Counted from the first letter of the stretch, positions 1-5,379 are shown. The stretch is DNA of 5,648 nt from UBA4717 sp002404395 (GCA_937902275.1 CALFNW010000148.1:1-5648); one strand, 5' to 3'. Program-made: numbers and translations. The notes: generated by a model not told the origin, from the sequence alone.

Positions 1-198
1 TACGACGGTGATGATGCGGCTGAAGAAGAAGCGCTCGCAGTCTCGGAGTATGAGAAGATCGACGCCGCGCTCTGCGGTATCTTCGGCAAGACCCCCGAAA
101 ACCTTGCCGCCGTTCCTGCGGACGACGGCAGCCGCGGCGGCTTTGACGGCGGCTTGATCATTGACGACGATACGGACGACGTTATGCTCGGAGGCTGA
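1..198 (+). CDS. C-terminal end of an unrecognised acidic protein (5' end outside window)
   Basis: An open frame runs from the left edge to TGA at 196-198 and encodes 65 residues. It is read as a real gene end because the frame is open from base 1, codon use matches the next gene, and the stop lies only 3 bp before the MBOAT start, as in a tightly packed operon. The tail is strongly acidic: DGDDAAEEEAL near the left, then a Gly/Asp-rich stretch ending DDDTDDVMLGG. A short middle part (EKIDAALCGIFGKTPENLA) could be helical. There is no membrane segment and no catalytic motif that I recognise. Its last codons also supply the GGAGG ribosome site of the next gene, so the two are probably translationally coupled. 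A role linked to surface-polymer O-acetylation is inferred from position only. Confidence 0.7.
   Translation, partial: YDGDDAAEEEALAVSEYEKIDAALCGIFGKTPENLAAVPADDGSRGGFDGGLIIDDDTDDVMLGG
190..194 (+). promoter_or_regulatory. Ribosome binding site of the MBOAT gene
   Basis: GGAGG lies 7 nt before the ATG at 202 and inside the last codons of the preceding frame. This spacing is ideal. It fixes the MBOAT start and suggests coupling to translation of the upstream gene. Confidence 0.8.
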
Positions 199-201
199 GT
201 C

Positions 202-1605
202 ATGGTCTTTTCAAGTCTGACCTTTTTGCTCTGTTACCTTCCCGCCGTGCTGGCGGTTTACTATCTTGCGCCTCAAAAGCTCAAAAATTCGGTGCTCTTT
301 GTGTTCAGCCTCCTGTTTTACGCGTGGGGCGAGCCGATATATGTGGGACTTATGCTGTTTTCGACGGCGCTTGATTACTGTTGCGGACGCGCCGTCGAAA
401 AGTACCGCGGAACCCCAAAAGCCAAAGCGGCGTTGATCTGTTCGATCACGATCAATCTCGGTCTGCTCTGTCTTTTCAAGTATACCGATTTTGTGCTCGC
501 AACGCTGAACGGACTTTTCGGACTTTCGGTTCCGCTCATTAAACTGCCGCTTCCGATCGGGATCTCGTTCTACACCTTTCAGACGATGAGCTACACGATC
601 GACGTATACCGCGGCAATATTAAGGCTCAGAAAAATATCGTTTCGTTCGGCGCGTACGTCTCGCTTTTCCCGCAGCTTATCGCCGGACCGATCGTCCGCT
701 ATCAGACGATCGCCGAACAGATCGACTGCCGCAAGTCTACCGCCGCGCTGTTCGCCTCGGGGATCAGGCGCTTCGTGCGCGGACTTGGCAAAAAGGTCCT
801 GCTTGCGAACAATATCGGACTGCTTTGGAATACGATCTCGCAGACCGACGCGGCAAAGCTGACCGTCCTCTCGGCTTGGCTCGGAGTCACAGCGTTCGCG
901 TTTCAGATATATTTCGATTTTTCGGGATATTCGGATATGGCGATCGGACTCGGACGAATGTTCGGATTTGAATTCTGTGAAAATTTCGACTACCCGTATA
1001 TTTCCGCAAGCGTCACCGAATTTTGGCGCAGGTGGCATATTTCAATGGGTACATGGTTTCGCGACTATGTGTACATACCGCTCGGAGGCAATCGGCGCGG
1101 TCTGAAAATTCAGCTGCGCAATATCGCGCTTGTCTGGATCCTGACCGGCTTCTGGCACGGCGCGGCATGGAACTACGTCCTTTGGGGCGTGTTTTACGGC
1201 AGCCTGCTCATGATCGAAAAATTCGGTTTGCTCGGTAAGCTTAAAAAACTCCCGACCTTCGTTGGAAGAACATATACGCTTTTCTGCGTTCTCGTCGGTT
1301 GGGCGCTTTTCGCCATTGAGGATTTTTCAAAGCTCGGAGGATATTTCAAAGCGATGTTCGGCGTGCGCACAGGTCTTTGCGACAGCAACGCCATGTGGCA
1401 GCTTGCTTCGTATCTGCCCTTGCTCGCCGTCTGCGCGCTCGCTTCGACTCCGTTTCTCCCGAAGCTTTACGCGGGATTGAACCGGAAATGCGCGCCCGCA
1501 GTCGCGACTTGCGCCGACGCGTTCGGGATCGCCGGCGCCGCCCTGCTTTCGACTGCCTATCTGATCAGCGGCTCGTACAATCCGTTCCTTTATTTCAGAT
1601 TCTGA
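202..1605 (+). CDS. MBOAT-family membrane O-acyltransferase, AlgI/PatA-like
   Basis: This is a 467-residue polytopic membrane protein, the usual size for the AlgI branch of the MBOAT family. Members take an acyl group, usually acetyl, from a cytoplasmic donor and pass it across the membrane for O-acetylation of a surface polysaccharide or peptidoglycan. Visible motifs in order: an N-terminal hydrophobic stretch with LFYAWGEP (38-45); LPLPIGISFYTFQTMSY (115-131); FPQLIAGPIVRY (156-167); YFDFSGYSDMAIGLG (237-251); EFWRRWHISMGTWFRDYVY (273-291) with His279; PLGGNRRG (293-300); and TGFWHGAAWNYVLWG (315-329), which holds His319, the invariant MBOAT His. The protein ends NPFLYFRF, typical of this family. 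The start is set by GGAGG 7 nt upstream. The DHHW-type partner follows 144 bp later, which supports the two-component O-acetylation role. The polymer acetylated cannot be told from the sequence. Confidence 0.95.
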   Translation: MVFSSLTFLLCYLPAVLAVYYLAPQKLKNSVLFVFSLLFYAWGEPIYVGLMLFSTALDYCCGRAVEKYRGTPKAKAALICSITINLGLLCLFKYTDFVLATLNGLFGLSVPLIKLPLPIGISFYTFQTMSYTIDVYRGNIKAQKNIVSFGAYVSLFPQLIAGPIVRYQTIAEQIDCRKSTAALFASGIRRFVRGLGKKVLLANNIGLLWNTISQTDAAKLTVLSAWLGVTAFAFQIYFDFSGYSDMAIGLGRMFGFEFCENFDYPYISASVTEFWRRWHISMGTWFRDYVYIPLGGNRRGLKIQLRNIALVWILTGFWHGAAWNYVLWGVFYGSLLMIEKFGLLGKLKKLPTFVGRTYTLFCVLVGWALFAIEDFSKLGGYFKAMFGVRTGLCDSNAMWQLASYLPLLAVCALASTPFLPKLYAGLNRKCAPAVATCADAFGIAGAALLSTAYLISGSYNPFLYFRF

Positions 1606-1720
1606 GGCTTAACGCGAAAGCGCGGTCTCAGTCAGATTAGCTTGGCTGATTCGCGCTCGGAGTTGGGTACCGCAGCGGCGCGAAAATTACCGCTTATTCT
1701 ATGAGCCGACCGCGAAGATA

Positions 1721-1760
1721 TGAAGTGACATGAGGAGACATGAGGAAACATGAAGATAAG
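1721..1760 (+). repeat. Four tandem 10-bp units over the ribosome site of the DHHW gene
   Basis: Four consecutive decamers in phase: TGAAGTGACA, TGAGGAGACA, TGAGGAAACA, TGAAGATAAG. The middle two differ at one base. The junctions create ATGA at 1720, 1730, 1740 and 1750, and the second and third units carry Shine-Dalgarno-like GAGGA. The ATG at 1750 is the start used by the downstream gene. The ATG at 1730 opens a 7-codon frame whose TGA (1751-1753) overlaps that start. Confidence 0.75.
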
Positions 1761-2856
1761 TATGTTCAGAAATATAATCACGATCTGCGTGTTCTGCACG
1801 CTGTTGCTCTCGGGGAGCCTGCTTTCGTTTATCACCCCGGACAAGTCCTATTCGTCAAGCGAAAAACGTAAGCTTGCGCAAAAGCCGACCCTTTCCGTGT
1901 CAACGCTTATCTCGGGGAAATTCGGCAGCGATTTTGAAAATTATCTCACCGATCAGTTTCCCGCGCGCGACGGATGGGTCACGGCAAAGACCTTCGCGGA
2001 GCTTGCGCTCGGCAAGCGCGAAAGCAACGGAGTATATTTTGCAAAAGACGGATACCTCATCGGCGCTTTTACAAGCATAAACTCAAAGCAGTTCAAGGCA
2101 AATACCGCCGCGCTTAAAACGCTTTCGGATAAACTTGAGGTGCCGATGAGAGTGATGCTTGTTCCGAGCGCGGCGGCGATTCTCACAGATAAGCTTCCGG
2201 ACTTTGCACCGAACTTTGACCAGAAAAAACTGCTTGATTACGTAAGATCACAGGGACTTGATACGGTAGATGTTTTCGACGCGCTGTATTCGCACGCTTC
2301 CGAATATATCTATTATAAGACCGACCACCATTTCACAAGCCTCGGCGCGTATTATTGCTACGCGGCATGGAAAAGCGCGAAAGGCGAGAGCGCAAAACCG
2401 CTCTCTGAATGGAAAAGCGAGGTGTTGAGCGAAACTTTTCGCGGTACGAACTATTCAAAGGTGAACTTTCCGCTTGCTCCGTTCGATACCCTGACGGCTT
2501 ATTTCAAAGAAGCGCATAAAGTCATATATAACGGCGGCGCGTACGTGTCGGACTCGGTATACGAGCGGAAATATCTGGACGGAAGCGATAAGTATGCAGT
2601 GTTCTTCAATTCAAATCAGGCGACCGCCGCGGCGCAGGGAAGCGGGGAAAAGCGCCTTTTGATAATCAAGGATTCATACGCCAATACCTTTGCTCAGTTT
2701 GCAGTCGATGAATATGAGCAACTGCACCTGATCGACCCGCGCTTCTTTCGCGGAAGCCTTTCGGAATATGTAAAAGAAAACCGGATAGATGAAGTGCTCG
2801 TGCTCTATAATATCCCGGGCTTTGCGGAGGATACCGCCCTTTGCACGCTTATGTGA
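1750..2856 (+). CDS. DHHW-family SGNH-type O-acetyltransferase, AlgJ/AlgX-like
   Basis: This 368-residue protein has an N-terminal hydrophobic signal anchor (about 7-28) after a short basic start and should act outside the membrane. It would transfer acetyl groups delivered by the MBOAT partner onto a surface glycan. Family landmarks: SSEKRKLAQKP (36-46), DFENYLTDQFPARDGW (61-76), GVYFAKDGYLI (94-104), TDHHFTSLGAYY (191-202) and IIKDSYANTFAQF (305-317). By comparison with AlgJ and AlgX, the catalytic triad should be Asp192 and His194 of the DxH element plus nucleophile Ser309. All three are present and the length is normal, so the enzyme looks intact. ATG 1750 is preferred over ATG 1762; GGAG at 1734-1737 lies 12 nt upstream and GAGGA at 1742-1746 only 3 nt upstream, so ribosome spacing is not ideal for either. 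No convincing promoter is seen in the 144-bp gap, so co-transcription with the MBOAT gene is likely. Confidence 0.92.
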   Translation: MKISMFRNIITICVFCTLLLSGSLLSFITPDKSYSSSEKRKLAQKPTLSVSTLISGKFGSDFENYLTDQFPARDGWVTAKTFAELALGKRESNGVYFAKDGYLIGAFTSINSKQFKANTAALKTLSDKLEVPMRVMLVPSAAAILTDKLPDFAPNFDQKKLLDYVRSQGLDTVDVFDALYSHASEYIYYKTDHHFTSLGAYYCYAAWKSAKGESAKPLSEWKSEVLSETFRGTNYSKVNFPLAPFDTLTAYFKEAHKVIYNGGAYVSDSVYERKYLDGSDKYAVFFNSNQATAAAQGSGEKRLLIIKDSYANTFAQFAVDEYEQLHLIDPRFFRGSLSEYVKENRIDEVLVLYNIPGFAEDTALCTLM

Positions 2857-2903
2857 TCCCTGAGCTGTGCCGATAAGGTGCGCGGCATAGACCGCCCCGC
2901 GAT

Positions 2904-2944
2904 ATACGGCGTCATGCAGCCCGTAACCATGATCACCGCCGTAT
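2904..2944. other. Imperfect stem-loop after the DHHW gene
   Basis: ATACGGCG (2904-2911) pairs with CGCCGTAT (2937-2944), and TCATG (2912-2916) with CATGA (2928-2932), leaving an 11-nt loop and a 4-nt bulge at 2933-2936. No T-run follows on either strand, so it is not a classic terminator. It lies in the 3' region of the O-acetylation transcript and could stabilise it. The function is unknown. Confidence 0.35.
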
Positions 2945-2960
2945 TGCTGCACTGTCGGGT

Positions 2961-2993
2961 AAAAACAAAAAGGACACCGAAAGGTGTCCTTTT
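2961..2993 (-). terminator. Rho-independent terminator of tRNA-Leu, possibly bidirectional
   Basis: AGGACACC (2971-2978) pairs perfectly with GGTGTCCT (2983-2990) around a GAAA/TTTC tetraloop, and the A/T flanks extend the stem. Read on the minus strand it is followed by a T-rich run interrupted by a single G (complement of 2961-2970). It begins directly after the tRNA CCA end. On the plus strand the stem is followed only by TTT, so it may also end the O-acetylation transcript, but more weakly. Confidence 0.85.
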
Positions 2994-2994
2994 G

Positions 2995-3079
2995 TGGTGC
3001 GGGAAACGGGACTTGAACCCGTACGGTGTACACCACACGCCCCTCAAACGTGCGCGTCTGCCAGTTCCGCCACTCCCGC
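2995..3079 (-). tRNA. tRNA-Leu, anticodon GAG, CCA encoded
   Basis: The 85-nt minus-strand sequence folds as a class II tRNA. The acceptor stem is GCGGGAG with TTCCCGC (one G-T pair). The D stem is GCG/CGC with an 11-nt loop containing TGG. The anticodon stem is CACGT/GCGTG with loop TTGAGGG, giving anticodon GAG (plus positions 3043-3045), which reads CUC and CUU Leu codons. A long variable arm, GGTG/CACC, is typical of Leu and Ser. The T arm is ACGGG-TTCAAGT-CCCGT. The discriminator is A and the CCA is encoded. The discriminator A together with the GAG anticodon fixes leucine. It has its own promoter and terminator and is convergent with the O-acetylation genes. Confidence 0.97.
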
Positions 3080-3094
3080 GTAAGCAACGGTAAT

Positions 3095-3123
3095 ATTATA
3101 CTTCAATACAATTGATTTGTCAA
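3095..3123 (-). promoter_or_regulatory. Consensus sigma-A promoter of tRNA-Leu
   Basis: On the minus strand, TTGACA (3118-3123) and TATAAT (3095-3100) are separated by exactly 17 bp. Both boxes match consensus perfectly, as expected for a strongly expressed stable RNA. The predicted transcript start is near 3088, giving a leader of about 8-10 nt before the mature tRNA end at 3079. Confidence 0.92.
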
Positions 3124-3172
3124 TAGCTTTTTTGAAAAAAATCGGAAATTACGGAATTTTTTAAGTAAGCGG

Positions 3173-3218
3173 CTGCCGGTATAAACGTCGCGGCAGGGCT
3201 TTGCACACGCTCTGCCGC
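3173..3218 (-). other. Two mutually exclusive GC hairpins downstream of the hydrolase gene
   Basis: GCGGCAG (3190-3196) can pair with CTGCCGC (3212-3218, 7 bp), or its CGGCAG part with CTGCCG (3173-3178, 6 bp), so the folds compete. A further small stem, GCGCAT (3227-3232) with ATGCGC (3246-3251), lies closer to the hydrolase stop. None is followed by a clear T-run on the minus strand, so a terminator for the kdgK-hydrolase transcript is not established. The rest of 3124-3275 is AT-rich near the tRNA and shows no gene. Confidence 0.3.
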
Positions 3219-3275
3219 CGCCCGACGCGCATTTACTGCAAAATTATGCGCAAAATGCTCATCATACCCGTGCGC

Positions 3276-3851
3276 TCATATCACGTTAATTAGGCACGAG
3301 CGCATCACTTCAAGCGCGGCGGCGTGCCGCGTAAGACTCGTGCCCGCAGTGCAGGCGCTGTCTACTGTCAGCTCAAGTGACGGCAGCAGACTTCTGAGCA
3401 TCAGCGCATTTGAGATCACACAGACATCGGTGCAAACGCCGGCAAGCTCCGCGTGCTTGCAGTCGTACAGATATTCCGCTAATCCGGGCGCGGCGAAGGT
3501 CGATTTTTCGATCACCGTGCCGCCCGCAGTGTCGTATATGCAGCTTCTGCCGTATTTGTCGGTGCAGTGGCGGGGAAGCGTGCGGCTTTCTATCGTAGCT
3601 TCGTCCGGCGCATGACTGTCAAGCGTGAAGATCACGCGGTCGCCCCGCTCGCGGCAAAGCTTTAGCTTCGCTCCGATCCTTTCGACCATACCGTCAGTAT
3701 CCGGCACTTCAAGCGCGCCTTTGCGGGTGCGGTCAAGATAGCGTGACGGGACAAAGTCACATGACGGTACAAAGTCACGTGGCGGTACAAAGTCGCGTGG
3801 CGGGACAAAGTCACGCTGCATATCAATGATTATAAGGGCATTATCGATCAC
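3276..3851 (-). CDS. Isochorismatase/nicotinamidase-family cysteine hydrolase with a tandem-repeat insertion
   Basis: The product is a soluble cysteine hydrolase (191 aa) of the nicotinamidase/isochorismatase fold, which usually splits C-N bonds of small amides. Catalytic residues, numbered from GTG 3851, are Asp10 (IIIDMQRDF), Lys116 (VIEKSTF) and Cys144 (GVCTDVCVISNAL). Asp78, His80 (TLDSHAPD) and His95 (LPRHC) resemble the metal ligands of nicotinamidases. The C-terminal part (VDSACTAGTS, ALEVMRSCLINVI) fits a clostridial subgroup of unassigned substrate. Unusually, residues 13-36 are four copies of a six-residue unit (R/C)DFVP(P/S), placed between the Asp loop and KGALEVP, where relatives have only a few residues. 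ATG 3857 lies 1 nt from GGGAGG (3859-3864), which is too close; GTG 3851 has a 7-nt spacing and is preferred. The gene lies 66 bp downstream of kdgK and is probably co-transcribed with it. Confidence 0.9.
   Translation of the reverse strand: MIDNALIIIDMQRDFVPPRDFVPPRDFVPSCDFVPSRYLDRTRKGALEVPDTDGMVERIGAKLKLCRERGDRVIFTLDSHAPDEATIESRTLPRHCTDKYGRSCIYDTAGGTVIEKSTFAAPGLAEYLYDCKHAELAGVCTDVCVISNALMLRSLLPSLELTVDSACTAGTSLTRHAAALEVMRSCLINVI
3743..3814 (-). repeat. Four in-frame 18-bp tandem repeats in the hydrolase gene
   Basis: Units lie at 3743-3760, 3761-3778, 3779-3796 and 3797-3814. On the plus strand the first reads GTGACGGGACAAAGTCAC, and the others differ at one to four bases. Each encodes one (R/C)DFVP(P/S) unit on the minus strand, so copy number can change without breaking the frame. 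Each unit also carries an imperfect dyad (GTGAC with GTCAC), best kept in unit 1. Confidence 0.95.
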
Positions 3852-3894
3852 GGGCATACCTCCCGACGCTGAGCGTCAAAGGGAAGTATGCCCG
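3851..3894 (-). promoter_or_regulatory. Long stem-loop that sequesters the hydrolase ribosome site
   Basis: The 14-nt arms at 3851-3864 and 3881-3894 pair along their whole length with one G-T wobble. Inside them GACGC (3865-3869) pairs with GCGTC (3873-3877) around a 3-nt loop, leaving a 3-nt AAA/TTT bulge. In the minus-strand mRNA the 3' arm contains GGGAGG and ends at the first base of the GTG start. No T-run follows the stem in that direction, so it is not a terminator. A role in translation control or mRNA processing is inferred. Confidence 0.7.
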
Positions 3895-3917
3895 AAAAAT
3901 CGTGAAATATCAGCCGC

Positions 3918-4940
3918 TCAGCGGATCATTTCATCCTGCGCGCCGACTTTTTTGTGCGAGGCGATCGTACCTTCAAGATCGGATAAAGTACAGCCCGAAA
4001 GATCGCCGGGTACGGTATTCTTCATTGCCGCCGAAGCGTTTCCTAGCTCAAGCGCGTACTTCGGATCCCCCTTTGAGATCAGCCCGTACAACACGCCCGA
4101 AAGGTAAGCGTCGCCGCTGCCCACGCGGTCAATGACTTCGATCCCGCGGTAAGGCTCTTCTTCGTAGAAGCTGCCGTCGAAAAGCAATTTTGAACCGAAG
4201 TTATGGCAGTTCGGCGAGATCGCTTCGCGGCGGGTCGTAGCAACGAGACGGCAGCCGTAATCGGCGGCGTAGCCGCGCATGATCTCCTCAAGCGTTCCGG
4301 TGCGCCCGAGCATCCTGCGCGAGGTCTCCTCGGAGACGAATAACAGATCGACCATCGGGAATATACGTTCAACCACCTCTTTGGCTTCGGCTTCGCTCCA
4401 GAGCGCGGCGCGGTAGTTCACGTCGAACGAGACAAGCGCGCCGCACGCCTTGAAGCGGCGGATGATCTCAAATGCGTTTTCGCGCAGAATCTTGTCGATC
4501 GCAAGCGTTATGCTGCTTATGTGGAATATCTTGGTTTTCCCGTAGATGTCGTCGGGAAGCTCCTCTGCGCGGAGCGAGCAGGCAGACGAGTTCGCACGGT
4601 CGTAAATGACCGCCGACTTGCGCGGCGCGGCGCCGTTTTCGTAGTAGTATACGCCGAGGCGCGCCCCCCTTGAAGCGTCGCTTATAACATATCTGTCGCT
4701 GACTCTGCCGAGACGGATCTGATTCTTTATGTATTCGCCGAGTTTGTTTGACGGAAGCTTGGTGATAACGGCGGCGTTTGCGCCGAGCATGGCGGCGCCC
4801 GAAACGACATTGAATTCGCTTCCGCCTACATTTTTGTCAAAGGTCACGCATTTAGCAATAGTTTCCTTGCCGGGAGGCGAGAGTCTCATCATGATCTCAC
4901 CCATTCCGATCAGATCAAATTCGGTATTTTCCTTGAACAT
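3918..4940 (-). CDS. kdgK: PfkB-family sugar kinase, probable 2-dehydro-3-deoxygluconokinase (KDG kinase)
   Basis: This 340-residue cytoplasmic kinase should phosphorylate 2-keto-3-deoxygluconate to KDPG with ATP, a step of uronate and pectin breakdown that feeds the Entner-Doudoroff aldolase. Numbered from ATG 4940: an N-terminal IGMGEIMMRLSPPG; PfkB signature 1 from GGSEFNVVSGAAMLGA (39-54); YYYENGAAPRKSAVIYDR (98-115), a KDG-kinase-like sugar-binding stretch; SFDVNYRAALW (171-181); PfkB signature 2 DRVGSGDAYLSG (271-282) with catalytic base Asp277; and TVPGD (309-313). The length is normal and all key residues are present. A frame start exists at TTG 4949, but GGAG (4950-4953) abuts it and lies 9 nt from ATG 4940, so the ATG is chosen. 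Another PfkB sugar specificity is possible. No KDPG aldolase or uronate gene is in view. Confidence 0.88.
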   Translation of the reverse strand: MFKENTEFDLIGMGEIMMRLSPPGKETIAKCVTFDKNVGGSEFNVVSGAAMLGANAAVITKLPSNKLGEYIKNQIRLGRVSDRYVISDASRGARLGVYYYENGAAPRKSAVIYDRANSSACSLRAEELPDDIYGKTKIFHISSITLAIDKILRENAFEIIRRFKACGALVSFDVNYRAALWSEAEAKEVVERIFPMVDLLFVSEETSRRMLGRTGTLEEIMRGYAADYGCRLVATTRREAISPNCHNFGSKLLFDGSFYEEEPYRGIEVIDRVGSGDAYLSGVLYGLISKGDPKYALELGNASAAMKNTVPGDLSGCTLSDLEGTIASHKKVGAQDEMIR

Positions 4941-4975
4941 ATGGAACAACTCCGTTTCTTTTAATAAATATCTCT

Positions 4976-5320
4976 TTAATTATAGCAGTACGCGGAGATT
5001 ATTTCAAGTACTATATTGGCTTTTGTGAATTTTTTCGCTTTTTGAAAGATCGGCAGGTGAAATCCCGAGGTGCCGCATACGTCCGCACCGAGGAAATAAC
5101 ACGGCGATTCTCTGAAATCAAATAGTGTGTTAAGATCGGTCTCAAGCGCACGCGCGAGAGAGGGGAAAACTTCGCCGGGCGGAAGCGCGCGCCCCGATTC
5201 CCATTTGCTGACGGCTTTACCGGTATAAGAGATCAGCTCCGCAAGCTTTGCTTGGGTCAGCCCTGACTCCAGCCTTCTTTTTTTCAGATTTCGCGCGAAA
5301 ATTTCTTTTTCGTTTTGCAT
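4976..5320 (-). CDS. XRE-family HTH regulator, possibly the truncated front of an HTH-kinase fusion
   Basis: This is a 114-residue protein. Residues 8-66 form a Cro/C1-type helix-turn-helix: NLKKRRLESGLTQAKLAELI, then TGKAVSKWESGRALP with the recognition helix around 33-41, then LARALETDLNTLFDF. Such proteins bind DNA and usually repress neighbouring genes. The part after residue 70 is not a normal XRE tail: YFLGADVCGT (75-84) resembles the phosphate-binding start (G-x-D-x-G-G-T) of ROK or BadF/BcrA-type ASKHA kinases, after which the similarity fades and the frame stops inside the kdgK promoter. It may be a remnant of a larger fused regulator. The ATG at 5318-5320 is the only ATG; a stop lies ten codons upstream and no strong Shine-Dalgarno is seen. 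Control of kdgK is plausible from position only. Confidence 0.8.
   Translation of the reverse strand: MQNEKEIFARNLKKRRLESGLTQAKLAELISYTGKAVSKWESGRALPPGEVFPSLARALETDLNTLFDFRESPCYFLGADVCGTSGFHLPIFQKAKKFTKANIVLEIISAYCYN
4979..5007 (-). promoter_or_regulatory. Sigma-A promoter of kdgK
   Basis: On the minus strand, TTGAAA (5002-5007) and TATAAT (4979-4984) have a 17-bp spacer. The predicted start is near 4972, about 30 nt before ATG 4940. The promoter lies inside the last codons of the HTH regulator gene, whose stop is at 4976-4978. kdgK can therefore be transcribed independently, and the regulator's 3' end is constrained by a promoter. Confidence 0.8.
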
Positions 5321-5332
5321 AATGGATCTATT

Positions 5333-5347
5333 GCCGCCGTAGGCGGC
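5333..5347 (-). other. GC-rich hairpin in the leader of the HTH gene
   Basis: GCCGCC (5333-5338) pairs perfectly with GGCGGC (5342-5347) around a 3-nt loop. It ends 12 nt before the ATG of the HTH gene, where no normal Shine-Dalgarno is present, and could lower initiation. Confidence 0.45.
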
Positions 5348-5379
5348 TCAGAGGGATTTGTGTGACGGTCGGATCGTCG

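Noticed and set aside
211..1038. 275-residue minus-strand open frame opposite the MBOAT gene
   Set aside because: It is highly charged with Arg-rich low-complexity composition, has no family motif, and lies wholly antisense to a clear MBOAT gene. It is a shadow frame.
1619..1657. Possible terminator between the MBOAT and DHHW genes (AGCGCG with CGCGCT, inner TCAG with CTGA)
   Set aside because: The stem has a 5-nt bulge and a weak inner helix, and there is no T-run. Without a clear promoter before the DHHW gene, co-transcription is more likely.
1663..1700. Promoter for the DHHW gene (TTGGGT with TATTCT)
   Set aside because: The spacer is 26 bp, far from 16-18, so the two boxes cannot form a usable sigma-A promoter.
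2995..3079. tRNA-Leu as an integration site for a mobile element
   Set aside because: No integrase and no duplicated tRNA 3' end are visible in the window.
2674..3087. 137-residue minus-strand frame running through tRNA-Leu into the DHHW gene end
   Set aside because: It starts upstream of and reads through the tRNA and its terminator, which is incompatible with a real message. The peptide shows no known domain.
2878..3093. 71-residue plus-strand frame antisense to tRNA-Leu
   Set aside because: It covers the antisense of a tRNA. Peptides such as CGKRDLNPYGVH are well-known false translations of tRNA genes.
3851..3894. Intrinsic terminator between kdgK and the hydrolase gene
   Set aside because: On the minus strand the T-run precedes the stem rather than following it, and the stem ends at a start codon.
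4941..4949. TTG 4949 as the start of kdgK
   Set aside because: The GGAG ribosome site abuts this TTG with no spacing, whereas ATG 4940 has a 9-nt spacing and matches normal KDG-kinase N-termini.
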